Assembly (NCBI GenBank): GCA_024138025.1
Contig: JAMXBD010002233.1
Span: 1-64,000 of the forward strand
Length of the DNA: 64,000 nucleotides
From: Combretum micranthum
Lineage: Eukaryota > Streptophyta > Magnoliopsida > Myrtales > Combretaceae
Direction: 5' to 3'
Position 1 is the stretch's first letter; every line of letters begins with the position of its first letter. A program made the translations under genes and the position numbers. Of this stretch, positions 34,851-46,785 are shown piece after piece. The notes under the pieces were generated by a model, which ran no database searches, was not told where the DNA came from, and saw nothing but the letters and a program-made list of their open reading frames with translations.

Positions 34851-35570
34851 CAACCAGCTTGCTTCTCTCACATTGATCTCATTTACTTGCTCAAATTGGG
34901 TAGAGGGTTTCACAATACTTGCAATTAGCTTTCCTAACTTCTCAAACCCCTTTACAGTCAAGTTTACAAGCTTTTCTATAGCTATTTCCTATGCTGGCTT
35001 TTCTTCATTTGCGTTAACCTTACTAACTACAGAAGAAATGTTTTTCAATTGTTTTGCACTTGACACAACTTTTTCCTCTTTCTCTTCCTCTTGCCTTTTA
35101 GATTTGGGGTTTCTTTTTCTTTTCCATTACTAGGTAGCTCCTAATCTTCACTTGATTTAGCAAGTTTAAAAATAGAAGATACAAATTCAATCAAATTTGC
35201 TACCCGAGTCTCTAATTTCTTTATAATTGCTTGTTACTTCTTAAATTTTTCTTCCCACTTCTGTTCTAAACCCCTCACGATTTCTTCAAATTTTTTCTCT
35301 TTACTTGGAATTGTGGTAACTATATTTTTAGAAGATGAAGCAAAATTCTCTTGTTTTAGAGTCTCACAAGTGTGGTCATACTCTTGACTTGACATACTTT
35401 CATCAATTTTTTGCATGCCACCTTGACATTGAGAGCTTTTATGTAATCTATTACACCACATACAGACTATTGGATGAGAAATATTCGGATCAGTAGTGGC
35501 TTCTGATAAATTTGGTTTGTTATTGAGTGGTTGGATTAAATGAATTTCAATTCACACTGATCATTAATCG
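34851..35570 (-). pseudogene. Athila/Tat-like gypsy gag, C-terminal half
   Basis: Minus strand. A CxxCxxxHxxxxC knuckle VCMWCNRLHKSSQC lies at 35463-35422, followed by a coiled-coil-like stretch EEIVRGLEQKWEEKFKK, then KKLETRVANLIEFVSS and a LPSNGKEKE stretch, then a basic run. This layout (atypical knuckle, then helical TETR/LENQIGQLA-like region, then LPSNTE-like motif) fits Athila-type gag. The N-terminal half is at 37296-37490, displaced by an insertion. Confidence 0.65.
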
Positions 35571-37290
35571 AGTTTTTCAAATTTATAAATGTTTTCTAAA
35601 TCAGGTTCAATAACTACAGCCTCATAGGGCAAGCACACGCATCAAATGTAGCATATATAGTATTTAAGTCGGTCCTAAGGGAATGATTAGCAACTAACGT
35701 ACTTTCAACCTCATTAATTGTCTAGCTAAAGAAAGGTTTGGAAAAACATAAAGAAAAAGGAATTATGCTAAGTTAGAAATATTCACCAATGTTTAATGGT
35801 TAAAATGAGAAATAAGCCTATAACTTTTATGAAACAGCAGCTCAGGATTACTTCACCAATTCCTTATCGGAATGATTTCTTAAAAACAATAAACTTCTTC
35901 AAAGCTGTTTGAATTGTCTGTTTATATCTTCGGATTCTCTAATTTAAACAAAAGTTTCTCTCAAAGTCAATAATTCTAGATCTAGCTAAAACCAGTAATC
36001 TGAAGTTTCAATTAGACCCGCATCAAGAATAGAAATCCATTGTTTCGAAAAGACAACTCAATGAATTTTTAAAACAATTGACAGAAAGTCTTTACCCATT
36101 CCTCGATAAGAGGTAGTTAGGATCGACTCCATTAGCAACCACAGATCTATTCAATTGAATGATCTCTCGATCTATCCAATTGAAATCAATTGTGGATCTA
36201 AAAGAGTGCACCACTCCTTTAAAAACCACAAGTTGAGGTTTAAGTCACTGATTATAAACACTCAATCAAATTAACTTAAAAGCGCGTTTGAAATCAAATT
36301 GAATAAGGAATTGGGTTCGTAATCCCTAAGCTGTAGGAGTTTATTTCTCCATGGATTTATCAAAATAAGCACAGATTAGAAGAAATAAAATAAATTTGAA
36401 AGATTAATCAATTAATTGCTCAGAGATTCATTGAAATTACAAACATCGGGTTAAATTGATTTTACCTAGAAAACAGAAAAAATTCTCAATTAAGAAGAAA
36501 TGGAAATTCTTTTACCCAAGAATCCTTCAGAAATCTACTCTATGTTAATATTGATTTATACTGTTGGTACATACTTTACAACGCACACTTGCACGTTTAT
36601 TTATAGACTACTAGGCATAGAAAGCATGACCTACTTTATTGATACATGGCAGATTTGATAGTTTTGGCAGATTCTTTCTAACAAAATTTGATAACTTCCC
36701 ACGCGCGCATATGATCTGTGACAACACTTGTCGATGGTCGCATGGGATCTGTTAATCGATGCTTGTATAAAGTAAGATCAAGCTTGACTTCAGGGATTGC
36801 TAAAGTAAACTATGCGTTTTTGTCTATTGCTCTATTAAGGGTAAAATTGAGAGAGTTGAGGGTCATATTGCTAAGGCTCGAGGCAATTCTGATGAAGAAT
36901 CAGTCTATCAAAATAATTGTCGAGGGTCAAGATTTGAGGTTCGACTTTGAGACTCGATAATGTATTTTCTTCAGAGTGATGCTCGATCACTTCGACTGAA
37001 GTCTATGGTCATGCTGAGAGCTCACAGTTAAGGCTCAATAGACCAATTTTTGTTGTTTTTCTTCCTTTGTTTGGCATCGGCTGTGACTTTACAGGGCTCG
37101 ACTTTTGCAATCTTGAATTTAATTGTTGTTTTTGCTCTAAATATGAATTAAAACATTTGATTACTCCTTATTTGATTTTAAGAGATTTAAAACAACATTA
37201 TTTATCAAAAACATAAATTTTCTAGGATTTTATAAAAAAATTCTTAGCAAAATGAGCTCAAAATCCTATGAAAAATATAGAATAAAAATG
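35571..37290 (-). mobile_element. LTR-like insertion within Athila-like gag
   Basis: Interrupts the gag reading. Near its left edge GTCGGTCCTAAGGGAATG resembles the GTCG(T/G)CC.C..GGGA word near the end of Tat/Athila LTRs in reverse orientation. A second part (36700-37040) has TCGAGGGTCAAG-like words also seen in the SIRE-like LTRs at 44.5 and 53.4 kb. Ends are not resolved. Confidence 0.4.
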
Positions 37291-37811
37291 ACTTATCAAA
37301 ATTCCTCCATTACTTTAAACGCCATTTCCACTGACAATTCTATTAACTGCTCTCTAGCAGCTGACTCTAACATCATCCCATCATGGGCTCCTGATCCTTT
37401 AAGGAATATCAACAATTGAGTCCAAGAAAATGAATCATGATAAGGGCATTGATGCATTAAACTATGGTATCTTCCCCAATCATTTGACAAGGACTCTCTC
37501 TCATATTGCTTAAATGAAAATGCTTCTGATATAAGCTTTAGAGTATAACAATATGGGAAGATTGGTGCTTGTTAATCACCTATATCTTGTCCTTTAAAAA
37601 CTTCAAGCACTTGCAAAGAGAAAAAGAAAAGTGAGTGGAATGTACAAAAGAACAAAGGCTAATATTTATAGATAAAGAAGAAAGTAATTGTCTATTTGTT
37701 TTTTTCAAAATTTGCAAATTTTTTTAGATTTTTCAAATAAAAGGCCTAATCTACAAAAGTCATAAAAATTGAAATTAGCACCAATCACTTCCCAGCAACG
37801 GTGCTAAAAAT
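37291..37811 (-). pseudogene. Athila-like gypsy gag N-terminal part and primer site
   Basis: Minus strand WGRYHSLMHQCPYHDSFSW...FLKGSGAHDGMMLESAA (37480-37360) matches the W.R...L...CPHHG......FYNGL....... DAAA core of Athila/Tat gag. Upstream, 37789-37807 reverse complemented reads TAGCACCGTTGCTGGGAAG, close to the TGGCGCCGTTGCCGGGGA primer site typical of this clade. Together they give orientation and lineage; stops make it a relic. Confidence 0.75.
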
Positions 37812-38960
37812 TGATCACGCTTTTTCTATATGTGCTTTTTAAAATTCTTTTTAATCTCTTTTTAAATTCCTTTACATGTGTAGATATCTATAGGCCAGAG
37901 TAATAGTGCGTGTGCAGTAATAAAATTTCAATGAATGCTGAGTTGTGTCTATAAGGAGTGAGGACTGGCTCTCAACTGTATTAGTCCAAATTGTAGTTAG
38001 GCAAAATAAAAAAAAAAGAAAATATTTTTGGATTTTTAGATATAAGATTAATCTACAAAAATATAGGAATTCCAATGCTTGTAACTGATTTATGTTAAGA
38101 GCCAACATATATGAAAATCCATTGAATGTATGCTATTGACTAGAAATGTGATTGCAAATCCAAATTGATGATGGGTTTAGTTTTTCAATCAATCAAGCAC
38201 TAGAAAAAAACTCATTTTTCCAAAGAAATCAGTTATCCTAAATTAACCAATCAATATTCCCTATTCCTAGGAAAGTGATCAATTGACTCATTTGTATGAA
38301 TTACCAAACCCTGATCGAATTCAAATCCATATATCTATGTGATCTGTAATCCTGATTAGATACTCATAGAATTGATTAGAAAAGAATTTTCCAATTATAA
38401 TCCCAATCTATCATGAATTCCAGAATCAATCCAAAATACATGATTTGTGAAATAACGTTAATAACATGAACACGGACTATGATTCAATCAACAATATATA
38501 AAATCAATAAGATAATTCGGATCAACAACTCAAAACCATAATGATAAGATCAAAAGAAACAAGCTTTAAACATCATTCATAATACCTTGTCAAGAAAATC
38601 TTGTTCTTGAATCCAATTCAAATGATGTTTTCACTTGATCTTGATGTAGAATCCTTAATCAAATTAAAATAAAAAGCTTTCTAGTGTTCTTTGCCTTAAT
38701 CTGGATCTAGAAGTATGGAAATATGAGCTAAATTTCATGCCTAGGGTTTCTTCTTTACAACAAGATCCAACAAGAGAATCTATATATGAAAAGTTGTAGC
38801 AAACATAGGCCGGCGGGCTACATTTTAATTTAGCCGGCCTTCAATTGTATAATTGATTTCCGAATGAAGAAGGATAGCAGCCTTAAAGCAGGGTTGGAAC
38901 GGCCTTGCTTCTATGCCTGCATGAAGGGCAACGACCTTTCTTATCCAATAGTCAACCTTC
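37812..38960 (-). repeat. 5' LTR of the Athila-like element (approximate right end)
   Basis: Begins TGATCACGC just beyond the primer site. The right end is not defined by a partner copy. Two GCCGGC-bearing patches (GGCCGGCGGGC near 38812 and GCCGGCC near 38836) and a TATATATG near 38783 lie inside. Confidence 0.5.
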
Positions 38961-40093
38961 TTTAAAAAAAATTATTTTTGAGAGCAAATGAGCCTATTGC
39001 ATTTGGCTCAAGTTTGTTGAACCATACCCAAGCTACTCCTTGAAAGTTGCTAGGGAAAGTTTTTCACCATGTGACGTCTGAAAAATTATGTATTGTCGTG
39101 CTGAGCGATTTAGTCTTCTGGATCGATCGACTTGTCGTATGACTCTAGAGTGGGTAACCGAGATTCAGTCGGGAGCACCTTAGATTGGACACAGCTACGA
39201 AGGGTGTCTTGCCTAGGAGCACTTTAGTGGTGGGTTCATCACCAAAACCCTCCTTAATGGTCGATAATCTTCTCATTATGTCCTTGATCTCTTCAAATAT
39301 GTGTTTTTTGTTAGAATCGAGATAGGTGTCCTTAGTAGCTGTGTGTACGTGTTGTCCCTATTATCTTGAGTTAAGCCAGGACCTGCAACCCTTGCCTTGG
39401 CATGTTGCTTATCTTGCATTTGGTAACTTGAGGTAACTCGAGTTAAGTTTTAGGAAGTTACGAGTCCTTGCAAGATGCTTTGATTAGCTGTCATTGGGCT
39501 CTCGGGGGCCCTAAGCCTTTGACATTTTCCCGAGTATCGGTTTGAACTATAGGACTGCTCTTTAGTGGACGCGTCAGTTCATGGTGATGTCATAGTGAGC
39601 TTGCGGTCCTTTTCGGCTAGTTAATCCTTAGGTCCGGATGGTGGCTAGGTTGGGGAGGCGCTTCGTCGCATGCTGGAGGCGCGTTCCTCCAACAATCGGT
39701 CCTTCGGATCTTCCAACTCTGTAATCCTAGCTTAAAGGAGAGTGTTAGAACTCTCATTTTCCTTATTTTTGTGCAAAAGCTACCTACACAAGTCTTCTAA
39801 CTCCAAGATGCATCTTAGATCTAAAGGGCCATTGTTTGCGGCTGCTAGTTGGCCAAAGCACGATGGTTCAGGAGCCTCGCCGTTAATCATCGGAGTGACT
39901 TTAGGTTGTGCGAGGGAAGGATCGATCTTATTATTACTCCGCTGTGGCCTTGACATTATATGAATAAATATATTCTTGTAGTGGTGGTTTGTGGGTTTTA
40001 AGAGGGTTTTAGTGGAGAAAGAGACATCGAGTAGGAGGGATCTTTTAGAAGGGTTTCAAATAATCGGATCTCCTCCCACAGGTAGCACCAAAA
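38961..40093 (-). pseudogene. Tat-like gypsy gag remnant and primer site
   Basis: GC-richer than its surroundings. Minus-strand reading contains SRPQRSNNKIDPSLAQPKV..., a helical LRCILELEDLCRQLLHKNKE (about 39955-39760), and short stop-broken segments to about 39000. The reverse complement of 40075-40090 reads TGGTGCTACCTGTGGG, close to the TGGCGCCGTCTGTGGG primer site of Tat/Retrosat elements. Pol is absent. Confidence 0.6.
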
Positions 40094-40660
40094 TGTAGCA
40101 TGAGTTAAATTGGGCTAGTAGAGTTAGCTCCTAGAGAAAATGGTTAGAGGGGCACCAGGGGGTTTCCTAGCGTAGCCACTACGATGCTTAAGTCAGTCTG
40201 TAGGTGGGGGAAATGTGTATGTAATTAGTGGGAAAATGCCTCTTCCTTTTGCCTTGAGGCAGATGGGGTATTTATATTGTTTAAGGTCATACTAGGATAG
40301 GTCACTTTCTAGTAATTGACCTAATACTCGACGTGGCGATGGTGCCCGAACTGAGGAGTCATGGCTTCTCGGAGTAGGGTCTAGTTGATGGTGTCTCTCC
40401 CAGTCACGAGATGTGATTGGAGCATTTGCTTTGGTTGGAGATCATGAAGTCGAGTTTGCTGGTTAATCTAGCTTGTGAGGCTTGGCTAACCTTTCCGAGG
40501 TGAGGATCCTATGGGAGATCTCATATGGCCTGTAGAGATAGGACCTTAGGCCTTCTTACTGCTTACGGAGGTTGGGGTGCCACGAGCACAGGCTCTCTTT
40601 AGGACTTGTCGATGTTCCTGGGCCTCGAAGCCCAATAGACCGAATGGACCAAGAGCTATA
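40094..40660 (-). repeat. 5' LTR of Tat-like element (approximate)
   Basis: Begins TGTAGCATGAG three bases past the primer site. By inverted-end logic it likely closes near CAAGAGCTATA at 40652-40662. No second copy is present to confirm. Confidence 0.5.
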
Positions 40661-40950
40661 TGTTTGACTTTGTGTTTAATTTGTAACTTTAGAATTTGTT
40701 ATTAAATGGTGAGGATAAAGTTTGATTTACTTGGATTAGTTTTAGAATTTTGATTTTGGTATGCTAAGTACATGTATAGTAGGTTTGGGCGAAAGACACA
40801 AAAGTTTAAAGTTGCTATAATCTAAATGAAAATTCGAATGCTATTATGTGATTTGAATTTCCATTGAACTTTCCAGTGTGATTAAGGATGGATTTCTTTG
40901 CTCTTAATTATTTGCTTGAGGACAAGCAAATAGTGAAGTGTGGGGAAGTT
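40661..40950 (+). other. 3' tail and polypurine tract of a plus-strand gypsy element
   Basis: The TTGCTTGAGGACAAGCAAAT hairpin-like word and AGTGTGGGGAAGTT (40937-40950), ending directly at TGATAAG, are the characteristic 3' end of Athila/Tat elements. The body to the left has been replaced by the Tat-like LTR. Confidence 0.7.
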
Positions 40951-42371
40951 TGATAAGTGTCAAAAGACCTTATTAACAACATCGTTTTCATATGATATTA
41001 TATAGATTTTATGTGAATTATTAAGGAAATGATAGTTATTTAGGTTAAAATGCCAATTTTAGGGATAAAGGAAGATATTGAGCTTAATGAAGACTTTTGG
41101 ATCAGTTAAGGAAGGAGATTTTAATGAGGAAATAAGCTAATGGAAAATGATCGTTTCTACACAAGCTGTGCATAATGCTGGTGTAGAAACTGAAAAACAT
41201 CTAACAAGCAATTTCAAAGGACACAAAGAGGCTACACAAGCAGTGCAAGATGCCTACGTAGGAGTTGAAAAATGGACAAAAGCATTTTTTAGAGTACACG
41301 ACCTATCTACATAAGCTATGTTCATGGTCATGTAGCCTCAGATTTCACAAATTTCACTAGTTTACATTCTATACAAGTTTCAAACATAGGCCGTATAGGA
41401 TGCCCGTGTAGAAGACAAATTGTTCCTTTCCTATAAATAGCATCCTTAGCTTATCTTTTTCATATTCTTCTTTCTTTTTACAAACCTAGATAAAAAAAAT
41501 AAGTGTTTTTGAGTAGAGAAATGCTAGAGCTTAGTGGAGATCGTAAGACTTCATCTTTAACAGTTGTAATCATGACTTGTTACTATTTTTCTTTATTCTA
41601 TCATTGTATTTCTTATTCTATGGAAAAATAGATCATTACACCCTAGATCTTGAGAGACCCTAACCCTAATGTAGAGATTGAATACTTTTGTTAATGGAAG
41701 TTTATGCTCTTGAATCTATTTATGTGTTTATATTAGTTCTTTATTTAATATATGCACAGTATTAAATCAATATTTGATTCTTGTTGATTTAATCAACGGG
41801 TTGATTAATGAGATATATTTAGCATGAATAGAGAGGTTTGAATGTGACTCTAGACATAGAATGCATAAATTTTCTACATAAAGATTTAATCTTTTTAGGG
41901 AATCATGATCTTTAATGCAATTTCCTATGCATCTGATGATGAAAGGCATTTCCATTAGACAAATAAGGTTAAAAATCAATTATCTTGAAAGAGAGATTGA
42001 TAAAATTATGGTCCCTGTAGTTCAAGAACTTAACAACCCATTAATGAATGTTTTATAAGAAATTGGAAATAAAGTTATTGGTGAATCAAGATTAGGGATA
42101 GTTTTGTGATATAATATTCTTAGAAGCGTTGACACTTACTTTTGTTAAGGTTAATTAATTAATTAGTTGCTTAGATATATTAAGATCACTCAAATTGGAT
42201 TAGCTAAATAGTAGAATTAGGGTAAATACTAGTAATTATATATCATGGAGGAATGAGCTTTGTGCTTACAATGATACTACAATTGATAGGTACTCTTGCT
42301 TACAATTAGTCGCAAAGTAAGAATAGGGTTTTAATTTAATTTGATTGATTGCGATTGAAAAGTCCACATCA
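40951..42371 (+). repeat. Gypsy 3' LTR (family G3), plus orientation
   Basis: Starts TGATAAGTGTC after a polypurine tract and ends TCCACATCA. It is about 1.42 kb. A diverged copy lies in opposite orientation at 53856-55325, which fixes both ends. Confidence 0.8.
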
Positions 42372-43315
42372 AAAGTGTGTCGTCTTATCACACTGAGAAT
42401 CACGGGTGTACAAATGCCTTTACAATCCTCTGATGTTGACTTTCTTAGAAATTATGCTCTTATAAATGCCCTTACAAGCCTTTGGTCATGACTTTCTCTT
42501 CTTGATCTCACAAATCATGCCTATGAAGATGCCTTTACAAGACACTATCTTCGAATTTTCCTTCCTTCGACTGGAATCACAGTTGTGATTTACATTTTTC
42601 ATCCTTTTTTTGCTCTTTTGCTTCATTCCTGATACAATTCTCCTCTAATTCCTTCAAATTTCTCCAATGTAATCTAATTTAACCTAAATGAATATATATA
42701 CCAACTAAGTACTAATTCTACTACAAATCATGTTAGTAAATTATAAATTTGACTTAATTAGCTATTTAGAACAAGGATAAATCATGCCTATTAGGCTTTA
42801 AAGATCTTTTGATTATAAAATGAATTGAAATTTAATGGTGCTCATTACTTTATTGTAATAGTAATTCCATTATAATTTTATTTTTTTATGAAGAACTATT
42901 ACATTGTTTAGTTGACCATAATAACGATTTTATAAGAAATCCCTATCACTTAAAATAGTGAATATTACTAAAACTTGTGAATAAATTCAATGCTCAAATA
43001 GAGTTTTTTTACTAATTATACTCATTAAAATAAAAATTAACAAATAAAATCCTATTATAGCTCCATCACTTGCATTAGAAATGGTAATTTTACTAAAGCT
43101 TTAGTCATTTGGTGAGATAAAGCAACATTAAATATTGTCACTAAATATACTGATATACTTATATATTATTAGTTTGTGACTGTGCTGCAACATAGTATTG
43201 GGATGTGACATTATGACTTACATGTTATATAATAATTATAATAGTTTACACTATATCTATAAGTTTAAGATTATAGATTAGATGGTTGTGGTGCTAACTT
43301 GAATATTGTATAAGA

Positions 43316-43520
43316 GTATGAGGAGGCCGTTAGTTTGAATCCCTATGCATTTATTACAACGTCCATTATATTAAATTGTTCATTTGATGGAATAGAAGGT
43401 CATTAGTTCGAATCCCCATGCACTCATTATAATATTCATTGAATTAAATTGTTCACTTCAGAGAGTATGGGGTTATTAGTCCAAATCTCTATGCACTTGT
43501 TACAACCTCCATTAAATTAA
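43316..43520 (+). repeat. Three-copy repeat with tRNA T-arm-like core
   Basis: About 65-70-bp units, each with GT(C/T)ATTAGTTCGAATCCCC-like core, ATGCACTCATTA and ATTAAATTGTTCA. The core resembles a tRNA T-loop (GTTCGAATCC). There are no acceptor-stem or D-arm partners, so it is not a tRNA gene. Confidence 0.65.
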
Positions 43521-43547
43521 AGGGAAAATATTATAAATGTTATTTGA

Positions 43548-43782
43548 ATTTTGGCAAATTATATAATTAGATAACTTAACTTTGAAATTGATCAATTTAG
43601 TACCTGAACTTTGAAATCAATTGATTTAGTACCCAAAAGAACTTGATTGAGGTATTGTTAACGTTTATGAAAAGTTTTTTTTTTTTTACATTTTAAACTG
43701 ATCAATTTCAAAGTTCAAGTACAATTGATCATTTTTAAAGTTCATGTACCTAATTACATATTTTATCAAAGTTTAGGCACCG
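43548..43782. repeat. Foldback (MITE-like) element
   Basis: The left arm TTTTGGCAAATTATATAATTAG and the right arm, read in reverse complement as TTTTGATAAAATATGTAATTAG, are imperfect inverted repeats. Inner ACTTTGAAATTGATCA pairs with TGATCAATTTCAAAGT. Confidence 0.65.
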
Positions 43783-44297
43783 AGGGATGGGGTTAAGGGT
43801 ATTATATACAAGCTTAAAACTTTTAAAATTAAATATAAGGTTTACCTTCTCCGACTATATAATATATATAGATAGTTATATGAAGTGAATACCAAGAATT
43901 ATTATATATTCTAATTTTGATAGCAAAACTTTTCTTTAAGTTGCTATGGTTGATTTGCAGAAGAGATGTGCCTAATTTCAGAATGACACTTCATAATATT
44001 CTCTTTTCTTTTATCTAAACTCTCTCATGATTTAAGCACATATACACACACATGAGAAATAGTTTCTGGCTTTGTATTAATAGGCATTACAAGTTCAGTT
44101 GGAGATGGAGAACAACACATAAGTGGTGTAGATAAGATATGATGGGGAACAACTCGGCAGTTATGATACCAAATGATGTAACCCTAATAGTTTGTCTTGA
44201 TACCCAACCCTAAAATTGGATTCGAACTTTGAAGAAAGCTAAAATTTGATTTGAAACCCCTCACCTTGATTATAAAGAGTGTAAACTATAGTATTAT

Positions 44298-45252
44298 TGT
44301 TGAAGTTGAGAGTTTAATATAAATTTTGTTGAGACAAGTTAATGCACATTCAATTATTTATTTGTTGTAAACTACACTTAATTAGTCAAATATATATACA
44401 TGCGGGCTTTGTGTATGTTTGTGCATGCTTTCTATAGGTTTTAGCAGAAGCAAGAACAATCGAGGGCAAGCCATAGCTAGTGGCATTAAAGGTCATGTTG
44501 AGGCCTCGACATGTTGAAGTTTAGGCCGGGACAGTTCAATTTTGAAGGTCGACAAAGCGTGAGTATAAAAGATTATCGAGGGCAAAGTTTGGGCTGACAA
44601 AGAGAGGCATGACATCTTAAAGTCTAAAGTTGATGTAGCAAGAAAAGAGTTGTTGAAACATATTTAATGTTTGGCAGATTATAGACATTGCGTCTAATGG
44701 ACTTTTGAATTTCAAAAGCCATTTATATACAAAGTCTAGAAGACTAATAAAAACACAACGAACTGCCAAATTCTTTTATGAAGTAATTACTGTGATCAAA
44801 CAAATTCTTTTTCTTTGTTCTATTGTACATAATATTTGCAAATATTAAGAGAGAGAAAATTTACTCTAGTTCTTAGCTCTTATTTATTGCTATTCATATA
44901 AAAGCACTTAGAGAGAGGGAGAGGAAATTTATTATTTCTTGTGGGTGTAATATTACTCATTTCGAGTTGACTCTTTGATATTAATATAGTGGTGATGAAG
45001 ACCTCAAAAGAGAAATATTGGTGGATCGTGGAGAGTAGGCAAAGGGCTGAACTCTATGCTCAAATCTTGTGGCATGATTTTTCGACTATCCCTCTCTTCT
45101 TTTTTCGTATTCCAATTTATTGTTTATTTATTTTTTGCAAATCCTTTTAATTTTTTTAATATTCTAATTTCAAAAGTTATTATTTTGATTTTTTGGCAAA
45201 TACTCAATTCACCATCCCCCCTCCTCCCCCAAGAATTCCTAGTGTCTTGCCA
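44298..45252 (+). repeat. 5' LTR of copia 3
   Basis: Starts TGTTGAAGTTGAGAG and ends GTGTCTTGCCA. It includes TATA-like CATATAAAAG and a leader region, then a pyrimidine-rich 3' part. Confidence 0.9.
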
Positions 45253-45254
45253 AT

Positions 45255-45267
45255 TGGTATAAGAGTC
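45255..45267 (+). other. Primer binding site of copia 3
   Basis: TGGTATAAGAGTC, two bases after the LTR end. It is a slightly mutated match to the initiator tRNA complement TGGTATCAGAGCC. Confidence 0.8.
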
Positions 45268-46340
45268 TATCTCTATTATTTCTATGCTTAACCGTATAAT
45301 AGAGCAAATATCATGCCAGCTAATACACTAGAGTTTCTTGAGAGGCAAGCTATGAACATAACTCCACTTCTAAATGGGGGTAATTACCCCTACTGGAAAT
45401 ATAGGATGAAAAATATTTTTGAAAATTGGTGGGTGTCGAATCCAACAAAAATAATAATTTATAATCAACCTGCTTAAATATTTGTAAATAGAGTGAGCAG
45501 GATCGTCTCCACAGGGACTGGTAAAATTCCCAAGTTTCTATCGAGATTAAGAAGAGAAAAATTGGGGGGTTTTGAAATCAAACAATTAAATAAATTCTAT
45601 ATCTAAATACGAAAATTCTATATTAGGAAAATATCCAACCAAAGTCTTACCACAATTCAATTCTTGGGATTGATCATTGACTCAAATATTTTTATTCTTA
45701 TTTTGAATAGGTTAGTTATAATTTTCAATAAGCTCTGAAAATTAATCTCTCCTTAGGTATTAAATAACCAAGATAAGATCGTTGATTATTCCTAATCGAA
45801 TAGACAATCCTAAACAAGCTCTTAAGGTTTAATCTATCAATTGCATTAGAAGTTATAGAGACCTAACCCTAATCAACAATCTCATAGAGCATGGATCATT
45901 TAGAATAGATTATATTTCATCAACAACAACAAATAATCATCTATTTTATGACTATCGTGTTGTTTCATCACTTATATTAAGAGATTCATACAATTACGGA
46001 TATGAATTCCTAATTGATTGATTATTGTTTGCTATCTATATAACCGGATCCAAAGTCATACATGAATAACAAGCAACAACAAATAATTCAGATGAAACAT
46101 AAATACTCAAGAATAAGAACAATGAAATCAAACCACTTTGGTCTCACAATCCATCTTGAATTGAATATGTAGCAATCTTTTGGCTAGATTTGGAATTTAG
46201 CCACTCATGATCTTTAGAATTCTCTCTAGGGTTTTTCTTAACAAAGGATATCTGAATTTTTCGAATTAATAATCAAAGAAACCCTATAGGATATTTATAT
46301 ACAAAAGTGAGTAATTGAAAGGTCATCATTTAATGTAAAC

Positions 46341-46516
46341 TGGCAGTTACACATCTGACAGTTACACATCTGGCAATTACACATCTGGCAGTTACACATC
46401 CAGCAGTTACACATCTGGCAGTTACACATCTAGCAGTTACACATCTGGCAGTTACACATCTAGTAGTTACACATCTGGCAGTTACACATCTAGCAGTTAC
46501 ACATCTGGCAGTTACA
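46341..46516 (+). repeat. 15-bp minisatellite with alternating units
   Basis: About 12 units of (TGGCAG/TAGCAG)TTACACATC. From 46401 onward TGG- and TAG/CAG-type units alternate, forming a 30-bp higher-order repeat. The open frame over it (repeated Arg-Cys-Val-Thr-Ala) is a by-product. Confidence 0.92.
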
Positions 46517-46520
46517 TGAT

Positions 46521-46785
46521 AGGCCGGCATTCTCCCATAAAGGCCGGCGGCGTTTCTCTCTCTAAGCCGGCGTATGTTCTCATTCATGAATCCAGTGTAG
46601 TAATGGCGACGAGATAGATAAGCTGGCGGCCTTCATGTATTGTGCAACATCCAGAGATGAAATGGCCGGCGGCTTAGATATATGCTGTCGGCGTTTAATG
46701 TTGAATTTGTTCACTGCCGAAATTCAAGATACGTTGATGAAATCCAATAAAGGCCGGCGGCTTAAATCCATGAATGGCCGGCCTT
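46521..46785 (+). repeat. GGCCGGC-rich patch
   Basis: At least seven occurrences of GGCCGGC(GGC), AAGCCGGCG or AAGCTGGCGGCC within 265 bp, in otherwise AT-rich LTR sequence. Similar words occur near 25853, 38812-38845 and 51983-52130. Confidence 0.8.

Larger units (their letters stand above)
42372..44297. other. AT-rich spacer with small repeats
   Basis: No gene seen. It starts with three imperfect words TGCC(C)TTTACAA.CC/AC near 42413, 42467 and 42530, and includes the tRNA-arm-like tandem repeat and foldback listed separately. Confidence 0.55.

Noticed and set aside
43391..43430. Possible tRNA gene from the GTTCGAATCC word
   Set aside because: No acceptor stem, D-arm or anticodon arm can be formed around it.
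46330..46587. Minus-strand frame of repeated Arg-Cys-Val-Thr-Ala
   Set aside because: Translation of a 15-bp minisatellite.
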